Source: Laspinema sp963821735 (GTDB lineage: Bacteria > Cyanobacteriota > Cyanobacteriia > Cyanobacteriales > Laspinemataceae). From it: DNA of 64,000 nucleotides. The stretch spans positions 496,001 through 560,000 of the forward strand of contig CAWGFK010000055.1 of assembly GCA_963821735.1 (NCBI GenBank), in the 5' to 3' direction. Shown piece by piece: positions 55,160 through 64,000 of the stretch (position 1 is the stretch's first letter; each line of letters starts with the position of its first letter). The position numbers were made by a program, and so were the translations under genes. Below the pieces are notes generated by a model. The model saw only the letters and a program-made list of their open reading frames with translations. It searched no databases and had not been told where the DNA came from.

Positions 55160-56314
55160 GAAATGCCAGTCTATAATAATGCAGGTAAATAACGAGAACG
55201 AGAAAAAAGATTTCGCCCCAGGGTTTGTTAAAAGAGTACCGATTGAGGCAATCTAGATCGGGATTGTTTGCCCGATCCCGGTGTCCCGGAATTTAGCCTC
55301 GACGGGGAGATCTGCGAAGGGAGATTGAGTTGACTTCAGTGCGCGATCGCCTGAATGATGCGATCGCCGGACTTTCTCAGTTGATTTCCCTGATAAGGGA
55401 CTCTTTCAAAAGTGCTGACTGGGATCTCAACCCGTCCGATCGCCCGGGGATCTCCCAGTTGAGGAACTCTGGGATGGTCTGGGCGCAAGATTATGGCTTA
55501 GGGTTGTTCATGGGGTCCCACACCTAACCCGGTGGCGATCGCCTTGCAACTGCGGAATGGACTGGGGATCAATGTCTCTTCTCCCTGGCGATCAATCAAC
55601 CCGATGCGATCGCCTCTTGGATCGTGGCAACTAGCACCACAGGAACCGATCCAGGTCTGCTGCATCACTGCATTGTCTAAAGCAATGTTCACCCTTGCCT
55701 TTCTAAGCGTACCACTGGGTCGCTAAAATTTAGGTCACGGATTCCCCATGAAAATTTCCCGGGCTATCTTGTGGCAGATCTGCCCCATTGAGCCTCTGTG
55801 TAAGAGACTCGGTGCCCACTCCCGTCTGAAGTCTGTCCTCAAGGCGATCGGGACGACTTTATCATATAGCCAATCTATAATGAGTTTGTCATTGAGAAAG
55901 GGAGCAAGATCCTCGCACTCCTAGTCATGGGTTTGAGTATATTTAAGCCCACTCTCTCATTCTTTCCTAGGATTTAGGCCATAAAATGCTGAAATCTTGA
56001 AGAGAATCCCTATTGAAATATTTGACAATTATTATCCGGCTCTACAAGTCTTAATGATTCAGCCCATTAAATGCTTTTGAAAAAGTTGAATTACCTGATC
56101 CCCAATCTGAATCGGTCTGGTGTTCAGGATTAATAACTCCAAAAGAGAGAGCCAGCCAACCTACCCCGAGGTCTGGCTCAGGAAACATTAAATTGAATGC
56201 TGATCCGTAGAATAAAAAATTAGAAAGATAACTAATCAAAAAGCAACGGCTAAGGTCTAAGTTGAATAGATACTATCAGAAAACCTGAAAAACAGCTAAG
56301 GCAATAGCTTTAAT
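55160..56314. other. Long intergenic stretch, possibly gene remnants
   Basis: About 1.15 kb. A plus frame at 55330-55527 (SVRDRLNDAIAGLSQLISLI) and an overlapping one at 55532-55726 have HIP1 sites and some protein-like character but no recognised family and no ribosome site. GGGAGCAAGATCCTCGCACTCC near 55900-55921 is a decayed member of the palindrome family. I cannot support a gene here. Confidence 0.45.
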
Positions 56315-56575
56315 TCAGTCCCCTTTTTTCTCGGTCTCCAGACACTTTTCTAATACAGCATTCATTTGTTCAACTGCCTCTTGAATGCGATGCAAATGTT
56401 GAATGCAGGTGGTGATTTCCCAGGTATTGCCAAAACAGGCTAATAAATAGGTAGACTGGTGAACGATCTCTAAGGGACCCAGAAACTCGTTGCTCACCGT
56501 CTGGATCAGACGTGCTTTCAAATCGCATAGTGGCTTGGGTTCTGGGGATTGGCCCGAGTAAGGCGAAGTTGACAT
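56315..56575 (-). CDS. Orphan HisKA-like dimerisation domain with Asn at the phosphoacceptor site
   Basis: 86 residues from ATG 56575. A start at 56695 would add 40. The segment LKARLIQTVSNEFLGPLEIV, then LLACFGNTWEITTCIQHLHR and AVEQMNAVLEKCL, reads like the two-helix dimerisation domain of cyanobacterial histidine kinases (F-x-S-x-V-S-H-E-F-R-T-P-L). The histidine is Asn29 and the RTPL part is LGPL. No ATPase domain follows before the stop. It cannot autophosphorylate. It might dimerise with a true kinase, or be a remnant. Confidence 0.55.
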   Translation of the reverse strand: MSTSPYSGQSPEPKPLCDLKARLIQTVSNEFLGPLEIVHQSTYLLACFGNTWEITTCIQHLHRIQEAVEQMNAVLEKCLETEKKGD

Positions 56576-56895
56576 AGCGATTTCCCAATCATTAATATAA
56601 CTAATATTCCCTAAAAGTTTTACTAATGCAGCGATCGCGGGCGAGGGGTCCAGTGAGTCCGCCTGGGTTAACAGTGTGACTGAACTCTCACCCACTCGGT
56701 GAGGCCGATCGCATCCCTAGCCGGGGGAAACTCTCCACCACCCCGGCGATCCCCAGGATTCACCCGTTGGCAACTCCCCAAACCCTTTAAAATAATCAAG
56801 TGACCTCTGGGGTCAACGTGTTGATTCCAGCATTGATTCCACGGGTTTTTCCCAGGGCGAGATTCCTGTGTTTCTGTAGCCATTAAGGATCGACT

Positions 56896-57667
56896 ATGAA
56901 CCAAAAATTTCTCCTTCCCGCAGTCTTGTTCAGTACCCTGTGCTTGACGAGTGTTGCCACTGCCGAAAATGTTCAACATACTCAACAACTGCTTTCCACC
57001 AAGCAATGTGCCCAATGCGACCTCAGTGGTGCGGGTTTGGTGATGGCAAATCTGGCGAATGCTCAACTGAGTGGGGCCAATTTAGTCCGGGCGAATCTGA
57101 GTCGTGGCTCAACTAACCGGGGCGGACCTCAGTGGGGCGGACCTCAAAGGTGCATCTTTGTTTGGCGCGAACCTGATGGGGGTGAATTTCCAGGGTGCGG
57201 ATCTGCGGGGTGCCGATTTACGAGAGGCATATCTCGTGGATGTGGACTTAACCGGCGCACAGTTGGATGGGGCAAACCTCCAAGGGGCAATCGGAGCTCC
57301 GAGGACCGCCTTAGCGGTAGAGGATGTTTATAACTGGGGGGTTGCAGAAGCCCAACGCAACAATCACCAGAAGGCGATCGCCTATTTCAATCAGGCATTA
57401 GTCCTGGATCCAGAATTTGCCCCTGCCTATCTCGCACGCAGTATCGTTCGGGCGGATACAGGCGATTTATCCGGTGCTCAGGGCGATGCCGAATATGCGA
57501 AACAACTGTTTGCGATTCAAAACAATACTCAGGCTTTTGAAGCGACAGAAGTCCTGATTGCTCAAATTGAAGCCGCTCAAAATCCAGAAGAAGCCGAGGG
57601 AGGCGGGGGTGGGTTTATGCGGTTTGTCGGTTCAATGGGGGTACTCTTGCTGCGATTAATGTTGTAA
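56896..57667 (+). pseudogene. Secreted pentapeptide-repeat/TPR protein, frameshifted
   Basis: Two frames give one protein of about 256 residues. A signal peptide (MNQKFLLPAVLFSTLCLTSV) ends near ATAEN. CAQCDLSGAGLVMANLANAQ begins the pentapeptide repeats. The frame slips one base near 57105 (CGTGGCTCAA in place of an expected CGGGCTCAA). The second frame continues AQLTGADLSGADLKGASLFG, then two TPR-like units (NNHQKAIAYFNQALVLDPEF) and a C-terminal hydrophobic helix (MRFVGSMGVLLLRLML). This family is common in cyanobacteria and its function is unknown. Confidence 0.85.
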
Positions 57668-57924
57668 ACCTTTTGTGATGAGAGTGAGCTTTTTGATTTG
57701 AGCGGCTTAGGGGTAAATCCATTGAATCTACCGCAGAATAGGCGATCCCCGGCTTGGGTGTGCCAATTCTGGGTGAATTTACGCAGGGAGTGCGATCGCG
57801 ATCGCATTCCCATTTGCTCAAATCTCACCAATCCTTTGCGATCTGAATCACTCACTGGCTCTGGTTAATCAGCGATTCTACTAATAGAGGAGTTGAATCG
57901 GCCATTGAAAAGGAAGGTGCGCCA

Positions 57925-58071
57925 ATGATATGGGAAAAACTATTTTTATCAGCGATAATTACCTTAATACTCAGTGTTTTTGCGAGTGGTTCTGACCAAT
58001 TTGCCCCGCAACGACACTCTCATCAATCGGATCAGGGATCCCTATCGCCCCTGGTGATGCTGATTAAATAA
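57925..58071 (+). CDS. Small membrane or secreted peptide, 48 residues
   Basis: ATG 57925 behind GGAAGG. The sequence starts MIWEKLFLSAIITLILSVFA, a single hydrophobic helix, followed by a His/Gln/Ser-rich tail (DQFAPQRHSHQSDQGS). No family is known to me. The ribosome site and the clear helix are the only support. Confidence 0.4.
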   Translation: MIWEKLFLSAIITLILSVFASGSDQFAPQRHSHQSDQGSLSPLVMLIK

Positions 58072-58269
58072 CTCCGCCATCGAGTTAATTGTCTCTAATT
58101 CCGTGCATCTACTTTTACAATTTTTTATCCTAGAAACCCGATAGACCGATCGCACAAATCATCACCCCTCTCCCACCCCGATTCCCGCTACATCCTGGGG
58201 GTGGAGGTAGATTGGGCGGATCAACAAAACCAGCGAAGGTTAAACCCCTCGCCGGTTTTCGATGTTTCC

Positions 58270-60031
58270 TTATTCAGCAGATAGGGGAACCTGCGGCACC
58301 TTGGCGGCGATCGGCATTCGCCACCCGGTTCCAAAGGCGCGATCGGTGACTTTCAATCCCGGGGGGGCTTGTCGGCGCTTAAATTCCGCCCCATTTAACA
58401 ACTTCACCACCCGCTGTACTAAGGCGGGTTCATATCCGGCAGCGACAATTTGGGGAATGGATTCATGGTTGTGAATCAGGCGATCGAGAATATCATCGAG
58501 AATGTCATAAGGCGGCAGGGAATCTTGGTCAATTTGTCCCGGTTTGAGTTCGGCACTCGGAGGTTTGCTTAGAACACTTTCAGGAATAATAATTGTCCCC
58601 GGTTCTCGGGAATTGAGCCATTGGCAAATGGCATAAACTTGAGTTTTCGGCACATCAGAAATGGCGGCTAATCCGCCATTCATATCGCCATACAGGGTAC
58701 AATATCCCACGGCCATTTCTGATTTATTCCCGGTGGAAATCAGCAGATATCCAAATTTATTGGAGATTGCCATTAATAAATTCCCGCGAATCCGCGCTTG
58801 CAGGTTTTCTTCGGTGACATCCCGGGGAGAGTCGGCAAATAAATCTTCCAGGGTCTTGTCATAACCTGCCATTAAATCCGCGATGGGAAGGGAGTAGGTT
58901 TTCATGCCGAGGTTTTCGGCGAGCTCTAGTGCATCAATCACCGATTGTTCGGAGGTATGGGGGGAAGACATGAGGACGCCAAGCACATTTTCAGGTCCGA
59001 TCGCCTCACTGGCGATCGCTGCCACGAGGGACGAGTCAATCCCCCCACTTAACCCAATCACCACTTTAGAAAATCCACATTTGCGGGTATAGTCTCGCAC
59101 TCCCAACACCAAGGCGGACCAGATTTCCTCTGCTTGACTCAGGGGTTTTGCCTGGGGTGGAGTAACGGGTGCGATCGCCCCACTATTGAAGGAAAGCGGA
59201 CGTAAATCTCGGCTGTTTTCGTCTAACTCCACCGCCACTAAATCCGCTTGAAATCCCGCAGCGAGGGCCACCCGTTCTCCCAGTCGGTTAAATGCAACGC
59301 TATATCCATCAAAAATCAAGTCATCATTGCCTCCGACTTGGTTCGCATAGATAATCGGTTTGTGATACCGGACTGCGACATGATTGAGCATCGCTTCTCG
59401 GAGTTTTTGTTTCCCCATACTGTAGGGAGAGGCGGATAAATTAATAATCACATCGGCCCCTTCTTCGACTAAATTGGCAATGGGATTACTAGGATATTGC
59501 CGTTTTCCCCAAAATTCTTCATCATTCCATAAGTCTTCGCAAATCGTCACCCCGATGCGGATGGGGGTGGAAACCTCGGGGTGACGAAGGAATGCCGAAC
59601 TCGCCTAAATTAAAATAATTACTCACATATGAGGGTTCAAAATAACGATTTTCATCAAACACATCGTATGTGGGCAACAGACGTTTATGGAAATATTGTT
59701 GAATTTTGCCGTTGAAAAGTAAAGCGATACTATTATATAAAGATTTGCCTCCGGTGGTATGAGCGAGGGTATGGGTTTCCACCGTTCCCACTAATACAGC
59801 GACTGCCGGGGGTAATTCCTGGGCCAGTTGTTGTAATTGCGCGGACATCGCCTGGATAAAACTCGGACGCAAGAGCAAATCCCGAGGGGGATAACCGCAC
59901 AAAGAGAGTTCTGGAGTCAGCATCAGGTCAATTCCCTGGGTGGCAGCTTGGGTGGCAGCTTCCAGAATCTGTTGGGAATTGCCTCGGAGATCTCCAATAG
60001 TGGGATTGAGTTGAGCGATCGCAATTTTCAT
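58270..60031 (-). pseudogene. nadE: Glutamine-dependent NAD+ synthetase, frameshifted
   Basis: Two frames give about 586 residues, normal for the two-domain enzyme. The N-terminal glutaminase (nitrilase) domain shows LTPELSLCGYPPRDLL, FHKRLLPTYDVFDENRYF and the catalytic Cys in IGVTICEDLWND. The synthetase domain has VVIGLSGGIDSSLVAAIA and LISTGNKSEMAVGYCTLYGD. The frame is lost near 59575-59600, just before the Cys: one frame ends GEFGIPSSPRG and the other resumes VSTPIRIGVTIC. All active-site residues survive. As NadE is normally essential, a consensus error is plausible. Confidence 0.92.
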
Positions 60032-60222
60032 AAGATTGAGTAACCAATTGGGGAATAAACGGGTAAAATTTTTAAGATTATCTCAGGTGAGAAAAATGAA
60101 GCTAAAAAACGACTTCTTCCTCTTCTCCTCCCATCTTCTCCCCCTTCCCTCTTAGGGAAGGGGGTTGGGGGGTTAGGTCAATGTGGGCGATCCAGCAAAC
60201 AAACATGATATTAAAACTCTCC

Positions 60223-60939
60223 CTAAATAAATACTAAGGGTTTATCTTTCAAAGGAGCAAATGCCTCAGCATCAAAGCGGTAGAGGGCTGCTGGCCGCCC
60301 TGCACCGCGAGATACTTTCATTTTTGTATCCGATAAAAAACCCAGTTTGAGAATTTTGGCCCGAAAATTAGAATAATCGGAGAAATTTTCCCCTAAAACT
60401 GTTGCATAGAGTTGATACAGTTCACTTAAGGTAAATAATTCCGGCAGCACATCAAAGGCGATCGGGCTGTACTCCAGTTTGTTACGCAAGCGGCGATGAC
60501 CATATTTAACCATGCGATTGTGATCAAAAGCCAGATGCGGCACTTCATCCAGGGGATACCAGGCAATCCCCCGGACTCCAGTTCCCATCAGTTGCGCTTC
60601 TTCAAACCGGACTAAGGCAAAATAGCTCACGGACAGATAGCGCAAGGGTTGAGAGTCGGAAAGTTCGCGAGGGTCACGTCCGGGTCCGCCAAAGGTGTAC
60701 AGTTGTTCTAGGTAGAGATTCTGGACTTGGATTTTTTCGGATAAAATGCGATAGGCCGCATCTTCCAGGGATTCACCGTGACGAACTAACGTACCGGGTA
60801 AACTCCATTGTCCGAGAAAGGGTTCACTTTCGCGCATGACGAGGAGAACCAGCAAGCGATTTTGTGCGGGATCGACGGAGAAGATTGCATTATCGACTCC
60901 CACTTTAAAGTTGAGTGGAAGGCCCAAAGACGCTGCCAT
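60223..60939 (-). CDS. nrtR: NAD-metabolism transcriptional regulator NrtR (Nudix plus winged helix)
   Basis: 238 residues. The Nudix domain (about 1-150) has a degraded Nudix box: GTLVRHGESLEDAAYRILSE lacks the REUXEE glutamates (RILSEK), consistent with a ligand-binding rather than hydrolytic role. The C-terminal winged helix (FTLSELYQLYATVLGENFSD, then NFRAKILKLGFL) ends in RGAGRPAALYRF. NrtR proteins sense ADP-ribose or related NAD metabolites and repress NAD genes. It lies 4 bases after nadD and upstream of nadE, which fits. Confidence 0.88.
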   Translation of the reverse strand: MAASLGLPLNFKVGVDNAIFSVDPAQNRLLVLLVMRESEPFLGQWSLPGTLVRHGESLEDAAYRILSEKIQVQNLYLEQLYTFGGPGRDPRELSDSQPLRYLSVSYFALVRFEEAQLMGTGVRGIAWYPLDEVPHLAFDHNRMVKYGHRRLRNKLEYSPIAFDVLPELFTLSELYQLYATVLGENFSDYSNFRAKILKLGFLSDTKMKVSRGAGRPAALYRFDAEAFAPLKDKPLVFI

Positions 60940-60943
60940 TGGT

Positions 60944-61523
60944 TTAGCTCACATCCTGATAGGCGTATAAATTTTCCCGTTGGATATAACGGGCAACGGG
61001 GGGAGTGAGAACTTGTGAGGTTTGGGTTTGACGATAGGCGGTGGAGGAAACATCGGGAAGATGCAAGTCAGCGATCGCCACGGATGCGCCCAGTTCCCGG
61101 AGTCTGGTCTAGTTCCGGTTCGTGGATGGGGTTTCCGGGTCGCGGGACAACCAGCAGATTGACTTGAGAGAGCAATTCCTCCACCTGATACCACCGAGGC
61201 AACTGGGGGATTAAGTCTGACCCAATTACCAGATACAGTTCAGCCTCGGGCCATTTTTGGTGAGCAATTCGCACGGTTTCTAAGGTCCGGGGTTGGCTGA
61301 GTTCAGCATCAAAGTAGAGATTATCCCGAGGATTCTCCGGGTCTTCCATCAGCAACTGCAACATCTGCGATCGATGGGACAGGGGGGTTTGATGAGATTT
61401 AAAGGGATTGTCCGACGCCCAAATTGCCACGGCATCAAACTCTTGAGACAGCCAATTCACTATCTCTTCATGGGCTTTGGTCGGGGGGTCGGCACTGGTA
61501 CCAAAGAGTGCAAGGGTAATCAT
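60944..61523 (-). pseudogene. nadD: Nicotinate-nucleotide adenylyltransferase, frameshifted
   Basis: Two frames give about 193 residues. The nucleotidyltransferase start LALFGTSADPPTKAHEEIVN carries the substrate loop (T/H-x-x-H form is TKAH), and VIGSDLIPQLPRWY follows. Near 61105 one base appears inserted (CAGACTCCGG for an expected CAGCTCCGG). The next frame completes the protein: RELGASVAIADLHLPDVSST, then AYRQTQTSQVLTPPVARYIQ and a stop at 60944. The ISSTxxR-like element is DVSSTAYR. Confidence 0.9.
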
Positions 61524-61846
61524 CTTTCAATGAGGGGGTGAGAACGACAAAATCTATCAAGGCTAGAGTGCTGAGTTTCCAAGTCATCCGGGGGATGAAT
61601 CATACCCAATCCGGTTGTCTCAAGTCTATATTTCTCTTTAGCCTGCGGAGGCAGGCTATAGCCCTAACGGCCCGGGCTTCGCTCAGTCTGTGAGCCCCAC
61701 CCTTGAGGGTGTGGGTTTTTATCCCAACCGAATTCCCTATCACTTCCTCAACACTCCCGGAGAAAAACAGAAATTGAGGGTCAAGGCAAAACTCGCTGAT
61801 GGTGCACCCGGACTGTTTAAAAGAGTCGGAGTTTGAAAACCATGAC
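61524..61846. other. Intergenic stretch with MITE-like copy B
   Basis: 323 bases between pncB and nadD. Most of it is the element at 61602-61740. There is no gene. Confidence 0.65.
61602..61740 (+). mobile_element. MITE-like element copy B, 139 bp
   Basis: The left end ATACCCAATCCGGTTGT (61602-61618) equals the 53213 terminus with one change. The right end CAACCGAATTCCCTAT (61725-61740) is a decayed form of the other. The interior GGAGGCAGGCT, GGCTTCG and GCCCCACCC...GTGTGGGTTTTT matches copy A read on its minus strand. It is inserted inside the NAD gene cluster, between pncB and nadD. Confidence 0.7.
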
Positions 61847-63260
61847 TCACATTTTATAATTTTGTAAGGTTTCTGCGGTCAGGGTTTGCAAGGGAGTCGA
61901 AATCTCTACCGATGCGCCACTGGGTTGATTGATCCGGCGAATTTCTGGGGGAAGAGACGCCACGGAATGTCTAGTTCTTTCAGCGATCGCCTCTAACATT
62001 TCCGGAGGAATGAACCCGCTGTCCCTCTTTGAAAAGTAGCTGCATCATCGGCACTTCATCGGGTTGAACCGCCTCACTGACCAAACCCAGGCGATCGCCC
62101 ACAATCTGTCCATCCTCATAGCGTCGGAAAATCTGCTTCCGTCCGGGATAGCTGACTTTGCCGCTAGAATTTTTCATCACCGGCACCCCATCAATCTCTA
62201 CAATTTTATAAACCCCATTTACCGGAACACCTGTAACTAACTTAGTCCCGATGCCAAAGCCATCAATGGGACAACCGGAGGCTTTCAAGTCGGCAATTTT
62301 CCACTCATCCAAATCCCCACTCACAAAAATGGGGACATCGGGAAGCAGTTCTTGGACCTGTTTGGACAATTGGACTAAATCCCCGGAATCCAGGCGCACT
62401 CCTCCGACTTCCATTTCTCCGGCTTGGAGGCGATCGGCGATTTTCCGGGCCGCTTCAATCGGATCATAAGTATCAATGAGTAAGGGAGAACCGGGAAAAT
62501 AATGCTGAAACGCTCGAAACGCCTGCATCTCACTCCCTTCCGTCGCCGAGAGGGCCATCACCAGGGCGTGAGCCATCGTTCCCGAAGGTTTCCGACCTAA
62601 TTTAAGTGCGGCCAACACATTCGAGGTGGCATCCATTCCGGCTGCCAAAGCTGCTCGTGCGGCCCACAGGGAGGCTTGAGGACTAAAGGCCCGTCGGGTG
62701 CCAAACTCCAAAATGGAGGCTTCAGGACCGGCGATATCGCGAATGCGCGCCGATCGCGTGGCGACCAGAGTCTGATAATTAATCGTATTCAGTAAATAGG
62801 TTTCGACGATTTGAGCTTGCCACAGGGGAGCCTCCACCCGCAGCAACGGTTCGTTGGCAAAGACTGCCGTTCCCTCGGGAACCGCCCAAACATTACCCTC
62901 AAACCGGGCATCGGCCAGGAGGGACCAAAACTTATCAGAAGCCCTGGAAAAAATTCCGGTGGCTTGCAAACTGGCTATCTGGACCTCGGTGAACCGGAAC
63001 TGCTCTAGGTACTCAAAGACTTGAGCTAACCCCATCGCAATTAAATAACCGAAGCCTTCAGGAAGTTTACGAACAAACAGCTCAAAGCTGGCGGTTCTGC
63101 CGTCGAGACCTTCCCCGGTGTAACAGGCAGCCATTGTCAATTGATAGAGATCGGTCAACAGACTATAGTCTTCTGGGACAACAGTCAGTTCTGATCCGTC
63201 TTTACCCGCTTGGGAAGGGGGTTGCGGATTGAGATCATTGGGTTCAGTGGCAGTTGCCAT
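61847..63260 (-). pseudogene. pncB: Nicotinate phosphoribosyltransferase, frameshifted near its end
   Basis: The first 415 residues in one frame are intact: VPEDYSLLTDLYQLTMAACY, ILEFGTRRAFSPQASLWAAR, GTMAHALVMAL and VRLDSGDLVQLSKQV, with FGIGTKLVTG near the end. Near 62018-62026 the conserved ending moves to another frame (IPPEMLEAIAERTRHSVASL, then PPEIRRINQPSGASVEISTP and a stop at 61847). The uncorrected frame stops at 61980. The enzyme salvages nicotinate into the NAD pathway and heads the cluster with nadD, nrtR and nadE. Confidence 0.9.
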
Positions 63261-63738
63261 GTGCCAGCTTCCTTGCTGAAAGGGGTTTGTTTAATTATAG
63301 TGGCATTTACCAAAATTTGTCACCGGATCCGGATAAGAATATCAGGAGATGGGGGCGACTGCCCCCATCTCCTGGGATTTTCGGCAATTTTTTCGATTTG
63401 GGTTATAGTGGAATTCATTAAAAATATCGGGTCTAATCGTTTTCCCGAGGGCATTGTTCTGGGCGAGCTTGAAAGAAACAGACCAAATTAATAATAAATA
63501 TGCTATAATTTCATAGGGATTTATGCTGATTTAAAATCGTAACAAATTGTAAACCCATCCTAGCGCCCCATTCCGGTTAATCCCTGGATTCAAGTATTGC
63601 GAACTAATAAGTTATCCTAAAAAATATTGCAAAATTGACCGCTCCCTGGGGAACTCAGGTAAAGTAAAAAGTAACGAGGTCTAGGGATTGCGATCGCTGA
63701 CTCGGTTAACCTAAATGAACCTAATGAGGAGTTTTATC
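63261..63738. other. Intergenic stretch with a 14-bp hairpin
   Basis: 478 bases between divergent pncB and the small acidic protein gene. CAGGAGATGGGGGC (63343-63356) pairs perfectly with 63361-63374 around GACT. A NrtR operator for pncB would be expected within the first 100 bases, but I cannot identify one by eye. Confidence 0.5.
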
Positions 63739-63885
63739 ATGAACCTTTCAAAAACCATTGGTGACTTTTTCCAATACGTTTCAGAAGCAGCCGCTCGAAT
63801 CTTCGGACCCAACGATGACAAATATCCGGAAACCGGGGTTCAACCCTTTGACGGCGATCCCAACCGAGGAGAAGAATGGTCCTAG
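63739..63885 (+). CDS. Small acidic cyanobacterial protein, 48 residues
   Basis: ATG 63739 follows a good ribosome site (GAGGAG, 63725-63730). The sequence MNLSKTIGDFFQYVSEAAAR begins with an amphipathic helix. It continues IFGPNDDKYPETGVQPFDGD and ends NRGEEWS. The R-I-F-G/S-P-x-D-D-x-Y-P-x-x-G-V-Q-P-F pattern recalls short conserved cyanobacterial proteins of unknown function that are sometimes misnamed in databases. It has its own strong terminator at 63944-63988. Confidence 0.75.
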   Translation: MNLSKTIGDFFQYVSEAAARIFGPNDDKYPETGVQPFDGDPNRGEEWS

Positions 63886-63943
63886 GTCCTAGTAAGACAG
63901 GAGTGCAAAAAAACCTGAGTGTTGAAATTAGTTGAAATACCAC

Positions 63944-63990
63944 AAAAGAACCCCATCCCTACCCCATCCCTCCCGATGGGGTTCTTTTTA
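63944..63990 (+). terminator. Strong terminator after the small acidic protein gene
   Basis: AAAAGAACCCCATC (63944-63957) pairs perfectly with GATGGGGTTCTTTT (63975-63988), followed by T. Confidence 0.9.
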
Positions 63991-64000
63991 TGAAAAATTG

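Noticed and set aside
55330..55726. Two overlapping plus-strand frames with HIP1 sites
   Set aside because: They look somewhat protein-like, but there is no ribosome site or family. Kept only as a note in the gap entry.
56668..57066. 132-codon minus-strand frame over the pentapeptide gene start
   Set aside because: It is antisense to a clear signal peptide and repeat-coding region.

Overview
This is cyanobacterial chromosome. The signs are two psbA copies (photosystem II D1), the cyanobacteria-specific genes pipX, DUF3086 and DUF3119, a long-form hpf/lrtA, a plastoquinone-type UbiA prenyltransferase, cytochrome bd, and very frequent HIP1 octamers (GCGATCGC). The many palindromic and tandem repeats and the roomy intergenic gaps suggest a large-genome, possibly filamentous lineage rather than a marine picocyanobacterium. 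That lineage guess is inference. No rRNA operon, CRISPR array or complete tRNA was seen.

Layout. 1-4.1 kb: end of an APH/P-loop kinase gene, a small membrane protein, and the cydAB quinol oxidase operon. 4.1-6.0 kb: a compact predicted restriction-modification pair. 6.1-10.1 kb: cysteine desulfurase, a zinc-knuckle/RelE-like protein and a frameshifted two-domain phospholipase D gene. 10.1-13.3 kb: a MITE-like insertion with perfect direct repeats, a 9-bp satellite, a group 2 sigma factor and a long gap. 13.3-20.8 kb: a membrane protein of unknown function, a DevA/DevC-like ABC pair, lipB and hpf. 20.8-28.2 kb: an accessory segment bounded by two direct copies of psbA. It holds a TacA/TacT-like toxin-antitoxin pair, a decayed EcsC/TerB-like gene, a broken DUF433/DUF5615 pair and a PIN nuclease with a zinc-ribbon companion. 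28.4-34 kb: Uma2, a lipoprotein, der, an EcfT-like transporter subunit and pabB-like. 34.4-37.4 kb: pipX-pipY-sepF-proC. 37.7-41.3 kb: plsY-DUF3086-DUF3119-mlaE. 42.8-52.1 kb: a Wzz-like protein fused to a degenerate HNH domain, ppx, UbiA, a LysM/M23 peptidase, glgA, a GH108 muramidase and hemC. 53.5-57.7 kb: a P-loop kinase-like protein, a secreted protein, an orphan HisKA-like protein lacking its histidine, and a pentapeptide/TPR protein. 58.3-63.3 kb: an NAD cluster (pncB, nadD, nrtR, nadE). 63.7 kb: a small acidic protein with its own terminator.

The most striking property of the window is its indel load. At least thirteen single-nucleotide shifts interrupt otherwise intact genes: PLD, the EcsC-like gene (three), DUF433, the zinc ribbon, psbA copy 2 (two), LysM/M23, pentapeptide/TPR, nadE, nadD and pncB. 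Three fall in consecutive NAD genes whose catalytic motifs are all preserved. Consensus errors are therefore as likely as true decay. Frameshifted genes are listed over their full reconstructed span.

The most novel-looking architectures are the Wzz-HNH fusion, the zinc-knuckle/RelE-like protein, the EF-hand/PLD/HhH protein, the HisKA relic with Asn in place of the phosphoacceptor His, and the toxin-antitoxin-rich segment between psbA repeats.
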